DNA of 64,000 bases from CAYRHJ01 sp964424105 (GTDB lineage Bacteria; Planctomycetota; Phycisphaerae; UBA1845), in assembly GCA_964424105.1 (NCBI GenBank), contig CAYRHJ010000016.1, positions 1 to 64,000 on the forward strand. The letters are read 5' to 3'. Shown here piece by piece: positions 50,893 through 60,412 of the stretch; position 1 is the stretch's first letter; each line of letters begins with the position of its first letter. Under the pieces are notes generated by a model. The model had not been told where the DNA came from. It searched no databases and saw only the letters and a program-made list of their open reading frames with translations. A program made the translations under genes and the position numbers.

Positions 50893-51598
50893 CCTGGCGT
50901 AGTTATTGATGCTCGCATCGCAAACAAAACGCGGTTTTGCGGAAAGCGGCTCATGGAAGGCATTCCGCAGGCTTTGCCGAACGGACGGGTTTCGTTATGC
51001 GAGCGACGATCTATAGTCGTGCAGTTTGTCACTCATCAGCGCCGCGAGCGCGAAGCGAGCGGTCTTTCCGACCCCCGACCGCCTCTTAACAGAGCCGCGA
51101 CCGTCAGAGCCTGAGAAAAAATCGATTTTCGATGGCAGCGACCCGCATTCTTGATAGCGCCACGCGGGTTGCCCGAAGGATTCTTTTGATTTTTTCCCAG
51201 GCTCGTCAGGGAGCGGTCTTCTGCACGGGTGGCCCACCTCCTTTGGAGGTGGGGGAGCCGATGATTAGCGCGGGTGCCCCATCCATCGCCCTGCGATGGG
51301 TGGGATCCCGATGATCGGCGTTCGGAGAATTTCGAACTCGCAACTCCGTAGTTCGTAGGGCCGGTCTTCACCCGCCTCCTACTACGAAAAGCAGCAAATC
51401 GTGAACATCGTCATTCCGGCGCACGCCGCTTACGTCATTCCGGCGCAAGCCGGAATCCAGCGCGCGCGGACGTAGCCCATCGCTGGATGTTCAACGGTCC
51501 ATCCTTCGAGCAGTCCGGGCGATGCGTATTCCGAATTCCCGTAGCGTCAGTATTGCGTGGTCGGTGGTTTTCTTGTCGGCGGCGGCTGTTGGGAGTCG
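50893..51598. repeat. 706-bp repeat-rich spacer (all three families)
   Basis: Family B copies at 51041-51066 and 51092-51116; hairpin CCCACCTCC-ttt-GGAGGTGGG at 51235-51255 directly followed by hairpin CCCATCCATCGC-cct-GCGATGGGTGGG at 51279-51305; REP half-sites and palindrome at 51412-51456. No gene; the long antisense open frames are shadows of these GC-rich repeats. Confidence 0.72.
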
Positions 51599-52822
51599 AT
51601 GCGGGCCATTGATCACGACAATGCGCTTTCAGATCAAATTCGGGCACCGACAATTGCCGAAAATAGCGATATGGGACCCAGCGCCTCTTCCTTGGATTTG
51701 AACGCGTCGCGGCGGCATCGCATTGAGGAGGTCGCTCGCGCCGCAGCCCCAAATTCGTCGATCGAACGCAAGCTGCCATCTTCGCCACCGCTAGCCCGGT
51801 TGCTGGGGTCAGACGAGCTGGACCGCTGGGATGCGTTCATTGCATTGACGACCGGCGGGTCCATCTTCCAAACGTCCGGTTGGATCGAGGCGGTCCGCGA
51901 GGCGTTTGGCCACCGACCTTTTTACCTGGTGGCGGAGGCTGACGGCGGGATTCGTGCGGCCCTGCCACTCGTGGAAGTGCGGAGCCTGATAGGCGGCCCC
52001 ATGCTGGTCAGCGTGCCCTACGGCGTGTACGGCGGTGTAGTCGGGGACGATCCACACGCAATCTTGGTTTTGAGCGAAGCGGCCACCGACCTGGCGGCGC
52101 GCATCGGGGCAACAACGATCGACTTGCGCTCCACGCGAGCGGCGATGATCGGTTGGCCGGTGGAAAGCGGCTACGTCACGTTTAGGCGAGCGCTTCCCGA
52201 TACGCCGGAATCGTGCCTCGAACGGTTGCCTCGCAAGGCCCGCGCCGCGGCTCGCGCCGCCCGGGACAAACATCGTCTCCATGCCGAAATCCATGACGGC
52301 TATCTGCCCATCGTGTGGCGAAAATACTGCGAGACCATGCGAAGACTGGGATCCATCAATTATCCTCGTCGATTTTGCGAGGCACTATTGACCCATACGC
52401 CCGGACAGCATTTCGTGATTCACGTGACGCGGGGCGGTAAAACAGTCGGCGGACTGATCTCGTTTGTCTACAAGGGCACGGTGATGCCGTATTTCGTGGG
52501 CGTGGATGCGAAATACCGCCACATGAACGCGTCGAATTTTGTTTACCTCGCCGCCATGGAACACGCCGTGACGCTGGGTTGCCACACTTTTGATTTCGGG
52601 CGATCACGAACGGACAATGTGGGCGCCTGCGATTTCAAGCGAAACCAGGGGTTTTCGCCGACTCCGCTGCAATACCAACGATTTACCACACCCGGTGCGA
52701 ATCCACCGAGCCTTTCGCCGAGCCACCGTCGATTTGCCCTGGCCCGTCGAATTTGGCCGCTGCTGCCCGGAACGGTGACCCGCTTGGCCGGCGGCTGGTT
52801 GGCGAAGCACATCCCCGGATAG
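51599..52822 (+). CDS. FemAB-like protein, PEP-CTERM/exosortase-associated family
   Basis: 407 residues. FemAB/GNAT-like fold with LTTGGSIFQTSGWIEAVREAFGH near residue 90, LPRKARAAARAARDKH near 220, RRLGSINYPRRFCEALL, TFDFGRSRTDNVGACDFKRNQGF and TPLQYQ near the C-terminus. This pattern is that of the FemAB-type proteins found with exosortase/PEP-CTERM systems, where they act on an envelope glycan or peptide by unknown chemistry. Start uncertain: ATG 51599 has GGGAG close by; the ORF opens earlier at GTG 51557. It ends 33 bp before the glycosyltransferase. Confidence 0.83.
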   Translation: MRAIDHDNALSDQIRAPTIAENSDMGPSASSLDLNASRRHRIEEVARAAAPNSSIERKLPSSPPLARLLGSDELDRWDAFIALTTGGSIFQTSGWIEAVREAFGHRPFYLVAEADGGIRAALPLVEVRSLIGGPMLVSVPYGVYGGVVGDDPHAILVLSEAATDLAARIGATTIDLRSTRAAMIGWPVESGYVTFRRALPDTPESCLERLPRKARAAARAARDKHRLHAEIHDGYLPIVWRKYCETMRRLGSINYPRRFCEALLTHTPGQHFVIHVTRGGKTVGGLISFVYKGTVMPYFVGVDAKYRHMNASNFVYLAAMEHAVTLGCHTFDFGRSRTDNVGACDFKRNQGFSPTPLQYQRFTTPGANPPSLSPSHRRFALARRIWPLLPGTVTRLAGGWLAKHIPG

Positions 52823-52855
52823 GGAACGGGGGTTCCGCCTGCCGATATTGGCTAC

Positions 52856-54028
52856 ATGAACATCTTGTATCTCGCCCACCGCATTCCCTACCCGCCTGAC
52901 AAGGGCGACAAGATCCGGTCGTATCATCAACTTCAATATCTTGCCCAACGTCACCGCGTCTGGTGTGCGTTTTTCGTGGACCGGCCCGACGACTGGAAAC
53001 ACGTGCAATCGATTGCCGACCTGTGCGTCGCAGCGCAACCCGTCCCGTTGCATCGACGACCGGCCATGTTGCGAGGAATCGCAAGCCTGCTGTCGGGCGG
53101 TTCATTTACTTCCGGTTTCTATCGTTCTGCCCAGATGAAAATAAAACTGCGGGCATGGAACAGCGCCGCGTCATTCGATGCAGCCGTATTTTTCTCGTCG
53201 AGTATGGCGCCGTACCGGTGTGACGTGAACGCGAAACGTACGGTCCTGGATTTTTGCGACTTCGACAGTTTGAAATGGGCTTCGTACGCCGATCGCGGAC
53301 GGGGCTTCAATCGACTGCTATTCGCATTAGAATCGCGTCGGCTGCGGAAGGATGAATATCGCTGGCTGGACCAGTTTGACGCCTGCACCGTCGTAACCGA
53401 AGCGGAGTTGGCGGCCATGAACGACCACTCGTTGACCCGTCGAGTCACCATCATTGGCAACGGTGCCCAAATTACAGGTGACGCAGCCAAATCTGCGCTC
53501 GCAGGCTCCGCCCGTATCGGCTTCGTTGGCGACATGAGTTATCCGCCCAACGTCGACGCGGTCCGCTGGTTCGCCGATGACGTTTTGCCTCGTATTCAGC
53601 AACGCGTCGAAAATGCCGAATTCGAGATCGTGGGGCGATCGCCGACGCGGGAAGTCGCCGCCCTGGCACGTCGGCCTGGGATCAGAGTCACCGGCACCGT
53701 GGACGACGTCGGTCCCCACCTTCGATCATTCGACGTCAGCGTCGCCCCCATGCGCATGGGCCAAGGGGTCCAGAACAAGGTGTTGGAAGCGATGGCTGCG
53801 GGCAAGCCCGTGGTCCTGACCTCGCGGGCTGCGACCGGAGTGCGGGGCGTCGATGGTCGGCATTTCGTCGTCGCCGACGATGCGGAAACGACGAGTCGTC
53901 GCATTGTTGAGTTGTTCCGGGACCCCGCTCGCAGACATCACATCGGGTTGTCCGCCCGGCTACATATCGTCGAACAGTATTCCTGGGAACGGGAGCTGGT
54001 GAAATTGGAAGCCCTGCTTTCCGCGTAA
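52856..54028 (+). CDS. Glycosyltransferase, PEP-CTERM/EpsH1-associated sugar transferase family
   Basis: 390 residues, GT-B fold of group 1. N-terminal YLAHRIPYPPDKGDKIRSYH and LDFCDFDSLKWASYA are hallmarks of the sugar transferase family that travels with exosortases. The donor-binding domain contains IGFVGDMSYPPNVDAVRWF, PMRMGQGVQNKVLEAMAAGKPVV and GVRGVDG (typical E-x7-E area). Adds sugars to an exopolysaccharide in the cytoplasm; sugar unknown. No ribosome-binding site stands out at ATG 52856, though homology begins there. Confidence 0.88.
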   Translation: MNILYLAHRIPYPPDKGDKIRSYHQLQYLAQRHRVWCAFFVDRPDDWKHVQSIADLCVAAQPVPLHRRPAMLRGIASLLSGGSFTSGFYRSAQMKIKLRAWNSAASFDAAVFFSSSMAPYRCDVNAKRTVLDFCDFDSLKWASYADRGRGFNRLLFALESRRLRKDEYRWLDQFDACTVVTEAELAAMNDHSLTRRVTIIGNGAQITGDAAKSALAGSARIGFVGDMSYPPNVDAVRWFADDVLPRIQQRVENAEFEIVGRSPTREVAALARRPGIRVTGTVDDVGPHLRSFDVSVAPMRMGQGVQNKVLEAMAAGKPVVLTSRAATGVRGVDGRHFVVADDAETTSRRIVELFRDPARRHHIGLSARLHIVEQYSWERELVKLEALLSA

Positions 54029-54073
54029 TGGTGCGGTTTCCATTCGCACCGCCATGGGTATGATGGCCACCCT

Positions 54074-54880
54074 ATGGTGGCGTCGTTTATTGTTTCCATT
54101 GCCGGGGGCATGTTGCTGTCGTTGGGGCTAAGCCCCATGTGCGAGATGGCGGCCCGGTTCATTCAAGTCGCCTGTACCATTGTCGTGGCCTTGTGCGCGG
54201 GAGTTTGCGTTTGGGTGGGATTTCAAGACGGCTGGCCGAAGGATCAATCGACCTTCGTCGCGCAGATTTGCACACTGGTCTGCTTGTGTGAGGCGCTCGC
54301 TGCGATGGTGGTGGTGCGCGTGCCCAAACTGAACGCCCTTGTCCCGCGTTTGATCGCGGTGGGAGGCGGCTTGATCGGCGTCGCGGGGGCATTGGCCTGG
54401 TCCACCGTTGAATGGCCGTTGTCTGAATCGATCGGCCTGAATGTCATGCGCACACTGGGCGTAGGCTTGGGTTCGTTCATCATGGGCAGCGTCACGGTGG
54501 CTTGGTTGTTGGGTCACGCGTATTTGACAGCTACGAAGATGACCATCGCGCCGTTGCGTGTATTGAGCAGGCTGTTTTCGCTGGCGGTTTTCCTGCGATT
54601 CGCCTATCTGCTGGTCGCATGTGGGGTGATTTACCTGGGCCCCGCGCAGGAAGTCGGCCCATCCGACTGGTCGAGGCTCATCGGGTCATGGTTGGTCCTG
54701 TCCATGCGTGTCGGCGTGGGTATCCTGACCGTGGCGGTCTTGGCTTATATGGTCGGCGATTGCGTGAAGCTACGCAGTACGCAGTCCGCCACGGGCATTC
54801 TCTATTTCGCGTCGGTGTTCGTTTACATTGGTGAGCTCAGCAGCCAGAACCTCGCCGGTCAGGTGGGGTTGCCGTTGTAG
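54074..54880 (+). CDS. Polytopic membrane protein, uncharacterised
   Basis: 268 residues with seven or eight hydrophobic helices (for example SFIVSIAGGMLLSLGL, IVVALCAGVCVWVGF, ICTLVCLCEALAAMVVV, LFSLAVFLRFAYLLVACGVIYLG, VGVGILTVAVLAYMVG). No conserved motif or family is recognised. It lies in the envelope locus, on the same strand as its neighbours, 45 bp after the glycosyltransferase and 25 bp before the zinc-ribbon protein, so it is likely part of the same transcription unit. Transport or glycan-flipping roles are possible but unsupported. Confidence 0.68.
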   Translation: MVASFIVSIAGGMLLSLGLSPMCEMAARFIQVACTIVVALCAGVCVWVGFQDGWPKDQSTFVAQICTLVCLCEALAAMVVVRVPKLNALVPRLIAVGGGLIGVAGALAWSTVEWPLSESIGLNVMRTLGVGLGSFIMGSVTVAWLLGHAYLTATKMTIAPLRVLSRLFSLAVFLRFAYLLVACGVIYLGPAQEVGPSDWSRLIGSWLVLSMRVGVGILTVAVLAYMVGDCVKLRSTQSATGILYFASVFVYIGELSSQNLAGQVGLPL

Positions 54881-54905
54881 CGAGTTCCTAAGGCGGGCCT
54901 CGATC

Positions 54906-55346
54906 TTGCAGATTCGATATCATTGTCCAAACGAAAACTGTGTGGCCATCATTGAATACGAGCCGCTGGAAAATGCCCAAGCGCCGATCGTCTGCCCTCG
55001 TTGCGGACGCAAGCACGCCATGCAACTGACCGAGCTGATCCGCACCGGCACCAAGGTTGATCGGTGCGCGGTCTGTGGAAATCAAGAGCTTTTTATTCGA
55101 AAGGATTTTCCGCAGCGATTGGGCCTGGCCGTCGTCGTCATTGCGGGATTGACCAGCATCGTTTTTCTGCGAACGAATTTCATGATTGCCTACGGTGTGC
55201 TGGCCGCAGCCGTGCTCGTCGATTTCATGCTGTTTTTGTTTGTTGGCAAGGTCACCACTTGCTACGCATGCCGCGCTGAATATCGAAAATGTGCCCTGAA
55301 CCCTGAACACGAGGGGTTCGACTTGGCCACGTCGGAAAAATATTAA
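54906..55346 (+). CDS. Zinc-ribbon membrane protein, uncharacterised
   Basis: 146 residues from a TTG at 54906 (MQIRYHCPNENC); the ORF opens at 54828 without homology. Two CxxC pairs (YHCPNENC, IVCPRCGRKH) form a zinc ribbon, with RCAVCGNQELFIRKDF next, then two transmembrane helices (LAVVVIAGLTSIVFL, VLAAAVLVDFMLFLFV) and a final CYAC metal-like pair. The pattern resembles small planctomycete proteins of unknown function. AAGGCGG about 10 bases upstream is the likely ribosome-binding site. Confidence 0.7.
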   Translation: MQIRYHCPNENCVAIIEYEPLENAQAPIVCPRCGRKHAMQLTELIRTGTKVDRCAVCGNQELFIRKDFPQRLGLAVVVIAGLTSIVFLRTNFMIAYGVLAAAVLVDFMLFLFVGKVTTCYACRAEYRKCALNPEHEGFDLATSEKY

Positions 55347-55519
55347 AGATCGGAACGACGTGTCTGCCGCCATCCATGTCCGCGCGTACCGCGATAGCGA
55401 CGAACCGACGTCGCGGGAACGCGAGGGGCTAAAATCTCCCTGAATTTAGTTTGGAATGGGACTGGAAATCGCCACGATTGATTTGGTAGAATACGGTTCA
55501 GGTTCAAGAGGAGTTCTTG

Positions 55520-56164
55520 ATGAAGACTGCGTTCAGCCCAGTTTGTTTCATGATGATCGTGATTACGGGTGCGACAGCACGGGCGGATTTCGTCAGTGTC
55601 GACCCCGATGGATTTGCGCATAAGGCCGACATCAGCCACGCGTTCGCGGGAGTGACATTATCGGTCGTAAGCCTGACGGAGGCGGTGCCGGATTCCCGCG
55701 TGTTCGCGCTTGATCCTACGAATGACCTGTTGGCCAGTACGGGTGATCGGAATTTCGGTTGGGTGCGGCGCAGCGGTACGTCTTTCAGCGATTATTGGAC
55801 CACGACGGACGCATCGGAAGACCCGGCCAATTTGTTGCGGGCGGATTTCGACGCACCCGTTGACGCGGTCAGCATCGACGTGATTGGCAACAATCACAGC
55901 GATTTCGGGTTTTTGGAGGCGTTTGATTCGTCGAATACATCCCTGGGCCGAGTCGAAAGCGGCCAGCTTACTTTTGTGGGCGATTTCGAAACGCTGACCG
56001 TTTGGGCCAATGATTCGATCAGCTACATCATCGCCGGCGGAATCGACGATCAGACGGTACGACTGGACCATCTGCAATACATACCCGCGCCGGGTTCGGC
56101 AGCGCTAGTAGTTATCGGGTTTTCGATGTTGGGTGCCCGTCGCAAATCCAGTCGGTCACGATAG
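55520..56164 (+). CDS. Secreted protein with PEP-CTERM-like sorting tail
   Basis: 214 residues. AGAGGAG sits 6 bases before ATG 55520 (a TTG at 55517 precedes it). A signal peptide (MMIVITGATARA) opens a beta-rich domain. The C-terminus is IPAPGSAALVVIGFSMLGARRK plus a basic tail (from residue 188): P-x-P, then one hydrophobic helix, then an Arg/Lys cluster, a PEP-CTERM-type signal with PAP in place of PEP as often seen in planctomycetes. It is a plausible substrate of the exosortase about 5.4 kb upstream. Confidence 0.82.
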   Translation: MKTAFSPVCFMMIVITGATARADFVSVDPDGFAHKADISHAFAGVTLSVVSLTEAVPDSRVFALDPTNDLLASTGDRNFGWVRRSGTSFSDYWTTTDASEDPANLLRADFDAPVDAVSIDVIGNNHSDFGFLEAFDSSNTSLGRVESGQLTFVGDFETLTVWANDSISYIIAGGIDDQTVRLDHLQYIPAPGSAALVVIGFSMLGARRKSSRSR

Positions 56165-56417
56165 CCGCGTTTCCATTCGCAGACCCGATTGCACAAGCCG
56201 TGATCGGTTTCATTCGCGCCCCGCCACGCGCCAATTCTGTGAATTGAGTTTGAAAAGTGTTCTAACATATCGTCGCGGATAGGTTTCGGAACGATCAAGA
56301 GATTCCATCCGACACACCGCAAGTTCTCGCGTTTGACCAGCGGCAGTATCGACGTAACATCGACGGTTTAGCCTTGAATCAATGGGGAGTTGGTTCGCCC
56401 TGGGTCAGGCGGGTGTC

Positions 56418-59400
56418 ATGTCAGACGGATCGTTCGTACATCTACACGTTCACACGCATTACAGCCTGCTTGATGGCGCGACGCGGATCAAACCGTTGGT
56501 GGCGCGGGCGAAGAAATTGAACATGCCCGCGGTGGCCATCACGGATCACGGAAACTTGTTCGGGGCTGTTGAATTCTATTCGGCGGCGGTGGCGGCGGGC
56601 GTCAAGCCGATCATCGGATGCGAAATGTACATGGCCCCCGGCGATCGGAGGGTCAAGCAGTCGAAGATGACCGATGCCAGCTACCACCTGCTGCTCTTGG
56701 CCATGAATAACGAGGGCTACGCCAACCTGCTCAAGCTGGCCAGCATCGGATATCTGGAAGGTTTCTATTATCGCCCGCGGATCGACAAGGAGGTGCTGCG
56801 GGAGCATTCCGCCGGGCTGATGTGCACCAGCACCTGTTTGGGAGCTGAAATCCCGCAGGCTTTGTTGAGTCGGGACCGCAAGGAAGCCGAGATTCTGGCC
56901 AAGACCTATCTGGAAATTTTCGGCCCGGAACGATTTTTCATCGAGCTGCAACAGCACGACATGGACGAGCAGCGGCTGATCAATCCGGAGCTGATCGATA
57001 TGGCTGATCGTCTGGGGGTGGCGACGATCGCGACGAATGACGTGCATTACCTTGAAAAGAATGACTCCGAAGCCCACGACGTATTATGCTGCATCAGCAC
57101 GCGGAAGCTGGTCAGTGATGATGACCGGATCAAGTTTCCGTCCGACCAATTCTACTTCAAATCCGCCGAGGAGATGGCCGGTCTGTTTCCAGACCAGCCG
57201 GACGCTATTTCCAACACGCTGCGAATCGCGGATCTGTGTCATATTGATCTTGATTTCAAGACCCGCCACACGCCGGTTTATAAACTGCCGGATCGGCGTG
57301 ACCCGGCGGAATACCTTCGCGAGCTGGTCTACGAAGGGGCGGGCCGCAGGTATGGTGACTTGAGCGACACGGTGCGCGAGCGCATCGATTATGAATTGGA
57401 GGTCATCGGCGGAAAGGGCTTCGCCAGTTATTTTCTGATCGTTTGGGACTTCATGAGCTATGCCCGTTCGCGGGGAATCCCTTGCGGGGCGAGGGGCAGC
57501 GGTTGCAGCTCGGTGGTGAGTTACTGCCTGGATATTTCGGCGCCCGATCCCATTCGATATGGGCTTTATTTTGAGCGCTTCATGGATCCAGACCGCGATG
57601 AAATGCCCGATATCGACGTGGACATCTGTCAGAATCATCGCGCGGAGATCATTGAATACGTTCGGAACAAGTATGGCCACGTTGCGCAGATCATCACGTT
57701 CGGGACGTTGAAGGCCCGGGCGGCGGTCAAGGACGTCGCCCGCGTGATGGGCATGGGATTCAAGGAAGCCAGCGAGTTGACCAATCTGATTCCCGCTGAA
57801 CTGAACATGACGATCGATCGAGCCTTGGCTGCGGAACCCGATCTGAAGCGCCGCTACACGTCGGACGAACAGGTCAAGAAGATCATCGACATCGCCCGAA
57901 AGCTGGAGGGCCTATCGCGACACGCGGGCGTTCATGCAGCCGGCATCGTCGTCGCGGACACGCCGCTACAACGATTTCTACCGCTGTATAAGCCGCCCAA
58001 CGACGAGCAGATCGTCACACAGTTCGACGGTCCGACGGTGGAAAAGGTCGGGTTATTGAAGTTCGATTTTCTAGGCCTGCGCACGCTGACGACCATCGAG
58101 CGGACCTGCCAACTTGTGGCATCGTCGACCGGCAGGCGTCCCGATCTTGATCGCATCGATCTTGACGACCAGCGCGTGTACGACTTGTTTGCCAGGGGGG
58201 AAACGAAAGGCATTTTTCAGTTTGAATCGGGCGGCATGCGAGACGTCATTCTGCGAATGAAGCCGAATCGGATTGAGGACTTGATCGCCGCCAACGCCCT
58301 GTTTCGCCCCGGTCCGATGCAGTACATCGACGCCTACATCGCTCGCAAACACGGCGAGCATTGGATCACGGCCCATCCAGCCATGACCGACGTGTTATCG
58401 GAAACCTACGGCATCATGGTCTATCAGGAACAGGTGTCGCGATTGGTTCATCAGCTTGGAGGCATCGAGCTGAAACGGGCGTTTCGATTGGCCAAGGCCA
58501 TCAGCAAGAAAAATTCGTCGATGATCGAGTCGGAGCGGGAACCGTTTTTCGCGGGCTGTGCAAAAAAGGGTTTGTCCCGCGCGGACGCGGAACGCATTTT
58601 CGAGGACATTCTGAAATTCGGCGGGTACGCGTTCAACAAGGCCCACTCGACCGGTTACGCATTGGTCGCGTTTCAAACCGCGTATCTGAAAACGTATCAC
58701 CCCGTCGAGTTCATGGCCGCCCTGATGACTTTCGAAATGTCTGACAGCACCAAGGTGTTGGAATATTTCGACGAATGCAAGCGTCTGGGAATCACCGTTC
58801 TGCCGCCGGACATCAACACGTCGGACCATGAATTCAACGTCGACGAGATCGATCGGCCCGGGGGCGTGCAACGGGTGATTCGATTCGGCTTGGGGGCGGT
58901 GAAGGGGATCGGAACAAAGGCCATCCAGACCATTAAAGCGGCCCGCGATGACGGCGGGCCCTTTCGCAACATTTTCGATTTCACCGAGCGCGTGGATTCC
59001 GCCGCCTGCAATCGAGGGGCATTGGAAGCCCTGATCAACTGTGGAACGTTCGATCGAACTGGGGCCATGCGAAAGGCGCTTCACAAAGTGCTGGAGTCCG
59101 CCCTGGAACATGGCCAAAAAGCCCAGCGCGACAAGCGCTCCGGCCAAATGGGCTTGTTCGGAGAAGGATCAGCCGCCCCCGTGCCCGAGCCGCAACTGCC
59201 CACCGACGAGTGGACCGAATCGGAAATGCTGGCCCGGGAAAAGGCGGCACTCGGTTTCTACGTCACGAGACACCCGTTGGCGTCGTCTTCCGAGCTGATT
59301 GAAGCCTGTGCCACGGCTTCGACGGTCGATCTGTCGACGATGGCGGAGGGCACGCCGGTCGTCCTGGGCGGCATGGTGACTTCGCTGAAAACCGTCACCA

Positions 59401-59978
59401 CGCGGAGCCACAAGAAAATGGGCATCGTATCATTGGAAGATTTGAAGGGCTCCGTCGAAGCCATCGTGTTTTCCGAGGAACTGGAAAAATACCGCACGCT
59501 CCTGGTTCCTGACGCCATCGTTTTTTTGGACGGACAAGTGGATCGCAAGCGCGAGGAGCCGTCCGTGCGTGTTTCGTCGGTCATTTCCAATGAACAAGCC
59601 GCGGCTGCCCTGTGCCAGGAAGTTTATTTGACGATCGACAACCGTTCGGCTGAGGCGTTCGACGCCATCCGGGCGCTGTTGGCGAAACATCCGGGCGAAA
59701 AACCGATTTTCCTTCAAATTCGCACCGCGGATGACATGCTGGCCACCGTGCGCTGCGGGCAGTGCATCAGTTTTTCGAATGAGTTCGCACGACAAGCAGC
59801 CGCGTTGCTCGGAACCCAAGCCGTTCGGGCCCTTGGCCGCACCCGGCGATTCATCCCCCTGCCAACCGACACCCGCCAACCACCGGTTGTTTCGACCCAG
59901 ACCATTCCATCCGTTCCCCGGCAACGTCCCTCCCGAAGGCCGGCGGCCAAACCCACACCCACACCCACACCGGTCTAA
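56418..59978 (+). CDS. dnaE: DNA polymerase III subunit alpha
   Basis: 1186 residues, slightly longer than E. coli DnaE (1160). N-terminal PHP domain HLHVHTHYSLLDG with ITDHGNLFGAVEFY; polymerase active site PDIDVDIC (D398/D400/D402); VHAAGIVVAD, YGIMVYQEQVSRLV, FNKAHSTGYALVAFQTAYLK; helix-hairpin-helix and OB-fold region near 960-1060; and a proline-rich tail KPTPTPTPV. Main replicative polymerase. ATG 56418 (MSDGSFVH) starts at homology; GTG/ATG options upstream give non-homologous leader. Alone among envelope and amino-acid genes. Confidence 0.96.
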   Translation: MSDGSFVHLHVHTHYSLLDGATRIKPLVARAKKLNMPAVAITDHGNLFGAVEFYSAAVAAGVKPIIGCEMYMAPGDRRVKQSKMTDASYHLLLLAMNNEGYANLLKLASIGYLEGFYYRPRIDKEVLREHSAGLMCTSTCLGAEIPQALLSRDRKEAEILAKTYLEIFGPERFFIELQQHDMDEQRLINPELIDMADRLGVATIATNDVHYLEKNDSEAHDVLCCISTRKLVSDDDRIKFPSDQFYFKSAEEMAGLFPDQPDAISNTLRIADLCHIDLDFKTRHTPVYKLPDRRDPAEYLRELVYEGAGRRYGDLSDTVRERIDYELEVIGGKGFASYFLIVWDFMSYARSRGIPCGARGSGCSSVVSYCLDISAPDPIRYGLYFERFMDPDRDEMPDIDVDICQNHRAEIIEYVRNKYGHVAQIITFGTLKARAAVKDVARVMGMGFKEASELTNLIPAELNMTIDRALAAEPDLKRRYTSDEQVKKIIDIARKLEGLSRHAGVHAAGIVVADTPLQRFLPLYKPPNDEQIVTQFDGPTVEKVGLLKFDFLGLRTLTTIERTCQLVASSTGRRPDLDRIDLDDQRVYDLFARGETKGIFQFESGGMRDVILRMKPNRIEDLIAANALFRPGPMQYIDAYIARKHGEHWITAHPAMTDVLSETYGIMVYQEQVSRLVHQLGGIELKRAFRLAKAISKKNSSMIESEREPFFAGCAKKGLSRADAERIFEDILKFGGYAFNKAHSTGYALVAFQTAYLKTYHPVEFMAALMTFEMSDSTKVLEYFDECKRLGITVLPPDINTSDHEFNVDEIDRPGGVQRVIRFGLGAVKGIGTKAIQTIKAARDDGGPFRNIFDFTERVDSAACNRGALEALINCGTFDRTGAMRKALHKVLESALEHGQKAQRDKRSGQMGLFGEGSAAPVPEPQLPTDEWTESEMLAREKAALGFYVTRHPLASSSELIEACATASTVDLSTMAEGTPVVLGGMVTSLKTVTTRSHKKMGIVSLEDLKGSVEAIVFSEELEKYRTLLVPDAIVFLDGQVDRKREEPSVRVSSVISNEQAAAALCQEVYLTIDNRSAEAFDAIRALLAKHPGEKPIFLQIRTADDMLATVRCGQCISFSNEFARQAAALLGTQAVRALGRTRRFIPLPTDTRQPPVVSTQTIPSVPRQRPSRRPAAKPTPTPTPV

Positions 59979-60412
59979 CGGCGACAGCCGCGGTTTGTTT
60001 GATACGAATCCAGGGTTTTCAGTTATCCCGACCTATCGAAAGTGGGATGACTCAGCAAACGCTTCCGATTCGCGCCGGAATCCGACATTCCGGCGAACGC
60101 CCGTATCCGTCATTTCCCCGCGCTCCGTCATTCCGGCGAACGCCCGCATCCGTCATTCCGGCGAACGCCGGAATCCAGAAAAACGCTGCCTGGACTCCGG
60201 CCTGCGCCGGAGTGACGATCGGGACGATCCCGCTCGCGTTATCCTGGCCAATACCCAAAACTGAAAGACCCTGAATACGAATCAGGGCATCTTGAAACGT
60301 TTGGCCGATATAGCGTATAGTGTCACAGCCGCCGGGCGGGGTTTTCACCTGTTGAGTATGAAACGCGGCTGCCGATCTTTCAACCGAAGTCTGTCAAGCA
60401 AAAGGAATGGCT
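59979..60412. repeat. 434-bp spacer with REP array
   Basis: 60087-60221 contains four REP units in one direction (CATTCCGGCGAACGCC or shortened), the last being the complete palindrome ATTCCGGCG-aac-GCCGGAAT at 60155-60174, followed by an ACTCCGGCCtgcGCCGGAGT variant (60195-60214). It is the densest REP array of the window. No gene. Confidence 0.75.
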
